64,000 bases of DNA. It comes from Quercus robur (lineage: Eukaryota > Streptophyta > Magnoliopsida > Fagales > Fagaceae). The stretch spans positions 30,739,710 to 30,803,709 of the forward strand of contig NC_065544.1 of the NCBI RefSeq assembly GCF_932294415.1. The letters run 5' to 3'. A model generated the notes under the pieces. That model did no database searches and was not told where the DNA came from. It worked only from the letters and a program-made list of their open reading frames with translations. A program made the position numbers and the translations under genes. How positions within the stretch are numbered: position 1 is the stretch's first letter; each line of letters opens with the position of its first letter. Below are positions 59,491 through 64,000 of this stretch, in pieces.

Positions 59491-62400
59491 ATTGGTCTTC
59501 TTATGATTTTCATATCATTATCAAAGCTAGCTTGTCCCAACCGAGTCTAAAAATTCAATCCATGGGAAACCAACCCAAATTTTTGGATTTATAGGTTTTG
59601 TTATATTGATGAGTTGGATGCACACCCTTAGACCTCCCAGTATCATTAAGCCAGGAGATGATTGTAAGTTCTTCATACACTCTCTCATTAATCAAAGATT
59701 TGATTGGTTCCATACTTTCTTGTAGGTCCACTGTCATTTGATTTTGACAATTCCAGCAGGGATTCACCCACATTTAAATTGAACCCATTCTCATGGACAA
59801 AGGTCTGAGATTTTGGCTTCCTTGTTTTCTATATTTTCAAGGCTAATTATGTGGTTGATATATGCTTTGAAAATTGATGACGATTCTCTTCTAGGTTGCG
59901 AACATAATATTTGTTGATGCACCCGTCGGCACTGGATTCTCATATGCGAGAAGTTGGGAAGGATACAGCATCACTGATACCATATCAGCAGCACAAACCT
60001 ATTCTTTTCTCAGGAAGGTGAGTTTAACATTTGTTCACTTTGTTGTATGAGAGAACAAGCTCAGATTAGATATAGGGGAAAATATTTTGTTTCGGAAAAG
60101 AAAAAGAGCACTCACTGACTCAAGGGAAAATTATTTGGCAGAATACATAATATTATTAATTGTTTAATATATTTTGGTTGACTTTTGTATTTGTTTAGGT
60201 GGAACAATGTGAGTAATATTTTCAGAGAAACTCTTTATGATAATTCTTTATCATCAAATTAATATATCAATCGAGTTTTGGTGTAGATAGGGATTAAACG
60301 CTAAATTTTTTATTCAATGATTAGAGATTTTATCAGTTGAGCAAACTAAAACCAACTGTGTGAGTAATATTTTAAATATGCTAGAATGATTGGTAAGAGA
60401 GTCTTTGAATACAAGCATCAATCATACTCAAAAATAAAATAAAATAAAATAAAATACAAGCATCAATAATTCTATGACAGTAACTTAGTCATATTTTTTT
60501 AATACAACTGTCACGTCATAGTTGGCAAAAGTTATAGCATTTGGATTAGTTCATGCAATTTTTTTTTCCTCAAACACTTTTCAAAAATATCATCATATTA
60601 TTTATTATACATTCAATTTTATTTAAATATTCATTTTATATTATTATTTTTTATTATCTTCATAGAGAGAGAATTTGATGAGGCAAAAGGTAAGAAAAAA
60701 AAAAATTATCATAATAATATACAAAGTTACAGTAACCTATTTATATGACTATTGTAACTTTGTAAATTTATATATTTTTAACTTGATTGATGTGAGTGAT
60801 TTTGGAACTTAAATATATAAAATTGAGACATTTTTCTATTTTGCATTCTCTAGTGCAAATGCTCTTATAGTCCTAAAAAACAAAAATCACCCATAAAATT
60901 TGGGCTAATGTCATGAACAACCCAGTTTGGGTTTCGGTTTCTATTATGCATAATTAGAGTCTATGCATTAGTATTGCCAATTTTTTAAAACAAAATCCTA
61001 GTTTAAGAAGCTATTTTTTTCTATTTTGCTTACTCTGAAGTGGAACTCACATCAAACTATTAAATTATCAATATATATATGTATATAATAAAATCACATC
61101 TAATTCATCATTTCTTATTTTATTTTATTAAAATATTTTCTTCTTGATTTTTAAATTTCTTTTGGAGTCTCTCTCTTTCTCTCCGCCCTTCACCACACTT
61201 GGCATAGCCACCTCACAGTTTCTAATAAGTTCACCTTTCCCTTTGCCTTTGCGGCCATCCACCCACCACACCAGTGACATCATAGACGTGAATTTTTGGT
61301 CTGACACAACCATAGTTGTTGTAGGAGGGGAGGACGCCGATCATGACCGTGCTCGAGATTTTGGTTTGACCCAATAATACTACTGGAATGAATTTGTTTT
61401 CGTTATAATTGGATGAAAATTTGGACTTTTTGGTTATTCGGTGATTTGTGGATGTAGATTGGAGTGTTGTTTTCTCGTTGTTCTACTTCTGAGTATATAT
61501 ATAAATGAGCTTTGGAGAGAGAGAGAGAGAGAGGCAACAACAGAGGAGAGGAGTTTGGGTTCTTGTACAGAGGAGCCAAAAAGAAAAGATTACCTTTCCT
61601 AACCTATAAATGTTAGTCATTTTTAAATAGGCATACATAACTAGACATTTTTGTTGTTGTGTTGTTACTCGTAAATCTATGTCATTTTATTAGGGTAAGA
61701 GTTTTATAACTTGATTGACACATATTCATGCACACAATATTTTGAGGTTTAGGTAAGGAAAATTTCGCTTTAGGTTAAAAAATAAAAATAAAAATCATTT
61801 TATTGGGTTTGCTAGGCATATTTTAGTTGGACTAAATTATTGGGTTTAAGGTATCTTTAATACTCAACCTTGTGTAGTAATTCTGGACTTAATTCAAGGA
61901 ATTTAAACATGCAAATGCTAATGCCAAAATTTGTTTAATCTTTTGGGTTGTGACACAGTGGCTTTTGGCTCATCCAGCATTCCACAAAAATCAACTCTAC
62001 GTTGCTGGTGATTCTTATTCAGGCATACTTGTCCCAATTATTGTTCAGAAAATATCCGATGGTAACTTCTGTGAATGAAGATTCTTATCATTATTAATAT
62101 CAGTATAATGATTGTTATATAAATTATATTTTTCACCTTATACTAATATCATCAATTTTAACGTCTCTCCTAAACTTTAAATTCGAGTATTTAATCCTCT
62201 AAGTTGGAAATTTGGAATTCAATTTACACATAATATGTGATTTGTAATAATTTATTGAAAAAATGGTTTAAATAATTGACGAAAACCCATTTTTGAACAA
62301 GAGATGAAATATTTAATCTCAACCAAACAATGAAACAATCAAATCCGACCCAACTCAACCTATGTGGGTTTGATTAACTTGGTTTCTACATTTGTGATGG

Positions 62401-63983
62401 TTTAAAACTATCTCAACCCGATGAGGTCAAGTCAAGTTGAAAAAATTGTCCAACCTAACTCAATCTAATCTTTGCACACCTCTACTTATTACATTATCAT
62501 ATGAAATATAATCAACCCATGTGGGTTGTTGTTGTTATTTATAATCAAGTAGTATGCAACTATCCCCTAAAAAAAAAAAAAAAAAGTAGACAGTAGTAGT
62601 ATGCAACTATGCATGTGGAAGTTAAGATTAAATTTGATGGATATTTGTGAGACTTTGTAGTGAGACATCGCAATGTGATGATAAATATCAAATGTTGTGG
62701 TAAAAGGCTGTTTGATCGACAACTCAACAGGCCCTAAATCGAAACCTGGGCTTATACTTTTTCTTCGCTACAACAACCAAAACCGATCCAACTCGGAAAG
62801 GTCAATTTGGTTTCCTGTGCACGAGGATTAATTGTGTGCTGAATTTGTATTTTCCATTAAGTTCAAACCAATCCCTATTTCGCATATGTCACTACCAAAA
62901 TTTGATGGCACAAATAAAGTTTAATAAGGACGTTGCAAATGACAAAATAATTTAAGGTGGAAAATTTTCCAATGTAATTGTAGTCACTAGTCATATAATT
63001 CCATATATATGATAAATTGAAAGGTTATGTGTATTACTTATATATTACTACGTTTGAAGTATGTATTTCCTCTTTTTCACTTATGAAGCATGGTTTTTCT
63101 ATAGGTAACGAAGCTGGAGTTAAGCCAGCTATGAATCTCCAAGTAAGTACTTACATAAAATATTAATTGAGAAAATTTAAATTTATTTAAGATAATTCAT
63201 GTTTATTAATGCCTCGTAGTTTTTGAGTTTTGTTGAAGTGAATTTTCATTGAATTTGGATACAGGGATATGTGCTTGGTAACCCAACCACAACCCCACAT
63301 GATGACTACAACTACAGAATCCCCTTTGCTTACATGAAGGCACTTATATCACAGAAACAATATGAGGTGTTTTTGCTAGCTTATATATACTCTACTATGA
63401 AATTCAATTGAGCTCTCAATGAAAATGGGTTAACCGAATCAAATTCCTTGGTGTTTGTGTGTCTTTTTTTCTCTTAATATCAAGTCAATCAAAACGAATT
63501 GCAAGGGCGAGTATATAAATGTTGATCCAAACAATACACTATGCGTAAATGATCTTCACACAGTGACGGATGTGAGTGAGCTCTCAACCACTTCTAACTT
63601 CTAAGGCTTTATAATATAAGTTCTCTTTACCAATTTTCATACGAATTGAGAGTGATTTATCATTTGAATTTTCAGTGCACCCAAAAAATATATTCGGGAC
63701 AAATATTGGAACCTACATGTAGTTTGACATCCCCAAAACCAGTGGGATCAAAGTTGGATGCAAGCCTTCTCGGAGAGGATGCTATTCATCTCCTTTCTCT
63801 TACTCAAGTTCCTGAACTATGGTGCCGGGTAAATATATGTTTGTGTGTGGGGATCATAATTGTAAGCATGTACAATTTTGGCTAATTTTTAGCAGCTTTC
63901 TGTTTTTGTAGAGTTATAACTATATATTCTCTTACATTTGGGCTAATAATGAAACTGTTCAAAGAGCTCTTCACATTAGGGAG
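56106..63983 (+). CDS. SCPL: Serine carboxypeptidase-like protein (SCPL gene 3), exons 1-10, cut by window end
   Basis: Third tandem copy of the S10 acyltransferase-like family. Exons: 56106-56266, 56381-56526, 59726-59802, 59895-60017, 61959-62061, 63105-63142, 63265-63366, 63485-63571, 63676-63828, 63912-63983; 354 codons so far. Exons 11-14 (with the Asp and His blocks) should follow past 64000. The start at [16 protein letters not shown] is the first in-frame ATG after a TATA-like box and precedes the signal-peptide core [24 protein letters not shown] and the nucleophile Ser188 in AGDSYSG are canonical for the acyltransferase branch, so the visible part looks functional. Introns 2 (3,199 bp) and 4 (1,941 bp) are greatly enlarged by mobile elements compared with genes 1 and 2. 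Exon 7 uses a weaker GTGTTT donor. Similarity looks closer to gene 2 than to gene 1 in exons 1-2. Confidence 0.9.
57102..57158 (+). repeat. Micro-insertion with poly(A), 16-bp imperfect direct repeats
   Basis: AGTAACTAGTTAATTT (57102-57117) and AGTAACTAATTAGTTT (57143-57158), two mismatches, flank a 25-bp insert AGATTCAACT plus A's. It lies inside the hAT-like element, so it is younger than that element. Confidence 0.5.
57154..57195 (-). repeat. Micro-insertion (minus orientation), 13-bp direct repeats
   Basis: AGTTTATACCTAA at 57154-57166 and 57183-57195 flanks a 16-bp insert GTCTTTTTTTGAGCAA. On the - strand this is TTGCTC plus A's, the same start as the insert at 43808-43840. Confidence 0.6.
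57459..57530 (+). repeat. Direct repeat, 42-bp period
   Basis: CTCTCTATTCAAGCTTTCAA begins at 57459 and again at 57501; a third, weaker CTTTCA phrase lies between. Confidence 0.7.
59101..59490 (+). repeat. AT-rich dispersed repeat ending in TA/GA microsatellites (gene 3 intron 2)
   Basis: Starts ACTAGCTTGTTACCCTATGA and ends with AATTGGAG and TTTTCTCTTAGCTTTGAC, then TA and GA microsatellites (59455-59488); the same plan as 29579-30056. It also contains an AAT microsatellite at about 59268-59293. Confidence 0.5.
60223..60358 (-). mobile_element. tRNA-derived SINE with perfect 15-bp target duplication, gene 3 intron 4
   Basis: TGTGAGTAATATTTT at 60208-60222 and 60359-60373 bounds a 136-bp element. 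On the - strand it has TTGCTCAACTGATAAAAT (A-box region), GCGTTTAATCCC (decayed B box) and CCTATCTACACCAAAACTCG, the organisation of a plant tRNA-derived SINE, and then GATGATAAAGAATTATCA. There is no long A tail; it ends in TTTCTCTG. Confidence 0.8.
60408..60467 (+). repeat. Micro-insertion with (AAAAT)n tail, 15-bp direct repeats
   Basis: AATACAAGCATCAAT at 60408-60422 and 60453-60467 flanks a 30-bp insert CATACTC followed by A's and AAAAT units, in gene 3 intron 4, only about 35 bp from the SINE. Confidence 0.65.
62062..63104 (+). other. Gene 3 intron 5
   Basis: About 1 kb. Holds a CAACCCAACTCAACC-type decayed repeat (about 62345-62480) whose end resembles GCACACCTCT termini of dispersed plant elements, and one micro-insertion (62548-62610). 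Confidence 0.5.
62548..62610 (+). repeat. Micro-insertion with poly(A), 16-bp direct repeats
   Basis: AGTAGTATGCAACTAT at 62548-62563 and 62595-62610 flanks a 31-bp insert CCCCT plus A's, ending GTAGACAGT. Confidence 0.6.
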
Positions 63984-64000
63984 GTATGACAATTCTACGA

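Noticed and set aside
61144..61377. 77-residue frame in gene 3 intron 4
   Set aside because: Low-complexity Ser/Pro content, overlapped by an opposite-strand frame, no conserved motif, and no splice context joining it to SCPL exons.
1..64000. tRNA, rRNA or other structured RNA genes
   Set aside because: Only SINE-type decayed tRNA boxes were found; no complete cloverleaf or rRNA sequence was recognised by eye.

Overview
This window is nuclear DNA of a flowering plant, most likely a woody eudicot. Spliced genes have GT-AG introns, the intergenic DNA is AT-rich, and the repeats are those of plant genomes: L1-type LINEs with plant DUF4283 and RNase H domains, Copia and Gypsy LTR elements, MULE, hAT and Tourist MITEs, and tRNA-derived SINEs. 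There are no bacterial features and no CRISPR. Species cannot be fixed from the sequence; an order such as Fagales is only a guess.

The host content is a tandem array of three serine carboxypeptidase-like (SCPL) genes, all on the + strand: gene 1 (3092-7755, 14 exons, 471 aa), gene 2 (18097-21936, 14 exons, 473 aa) and gene 3 (56106 to the right edge, exons 1-10 of an expected 14). Nine exons have identical lengths in every copy where they are visible. The nucleophile motif is of the G-D-S-Y-S-G type, as in the acyltransferase branch of the family that uses glucose esters as acyl donors, and all three have a secretory signal peptide. I infer duplicated, diverging genes for vacuolar acylation of phenolic metabolites. 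Gene 1 carries several substitutions next to the active site.

Transposable elements fill the rest. 1-1017: left-edge Gypsy element on the - strand. 8007-14052: a dead antisense LINE just downstream of gene 1, with a solo LTR nested inside it. 14067-18075: AT-rich DNA with tiny poly(A) insertions and a long poly-C tract. 23652-29502: a full-length but ORF-broken LINE with a perfect 17-bp target duplication. 29579-34709: AT repeat, RTE-type LINE remnant, hAT element, MITE and a Myb/SANT-like remnant. 35087-42933: a complete LTR retrotransposon (5-bp target duplication, PBS, PPT) with a gag and a plant 'putative transposon protein' ORF but no recognisable pol. 43322-47902: several foldback elements, one a MULE that split a tandem-repeat array. 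49039-50842: two solo LTRs. 51164-54043: a GC-rich element and a Tourist-like MITE. Gene 3 introns 2 and 4 are swollen by a hAT element, a SINE and poly(A) insertions.

The most notable signals are: (i) four copies of an M-phase activator (MSA)-like motif at an exact 26-bp period upstream of a TATA box in the solo LTR at 49039-49640, which would predict G2/M-specific retrotransposon transcription; (ii) about ten insertions of only 15-35 bp, each an A-rich or T-rich stretch flanked by a 12-16 bp direct repeat, looking like extremely truncated retroposons; (iii) the gag plus transposon-protein element without pol; (iv) the active-site changes in SCPL gene 1.
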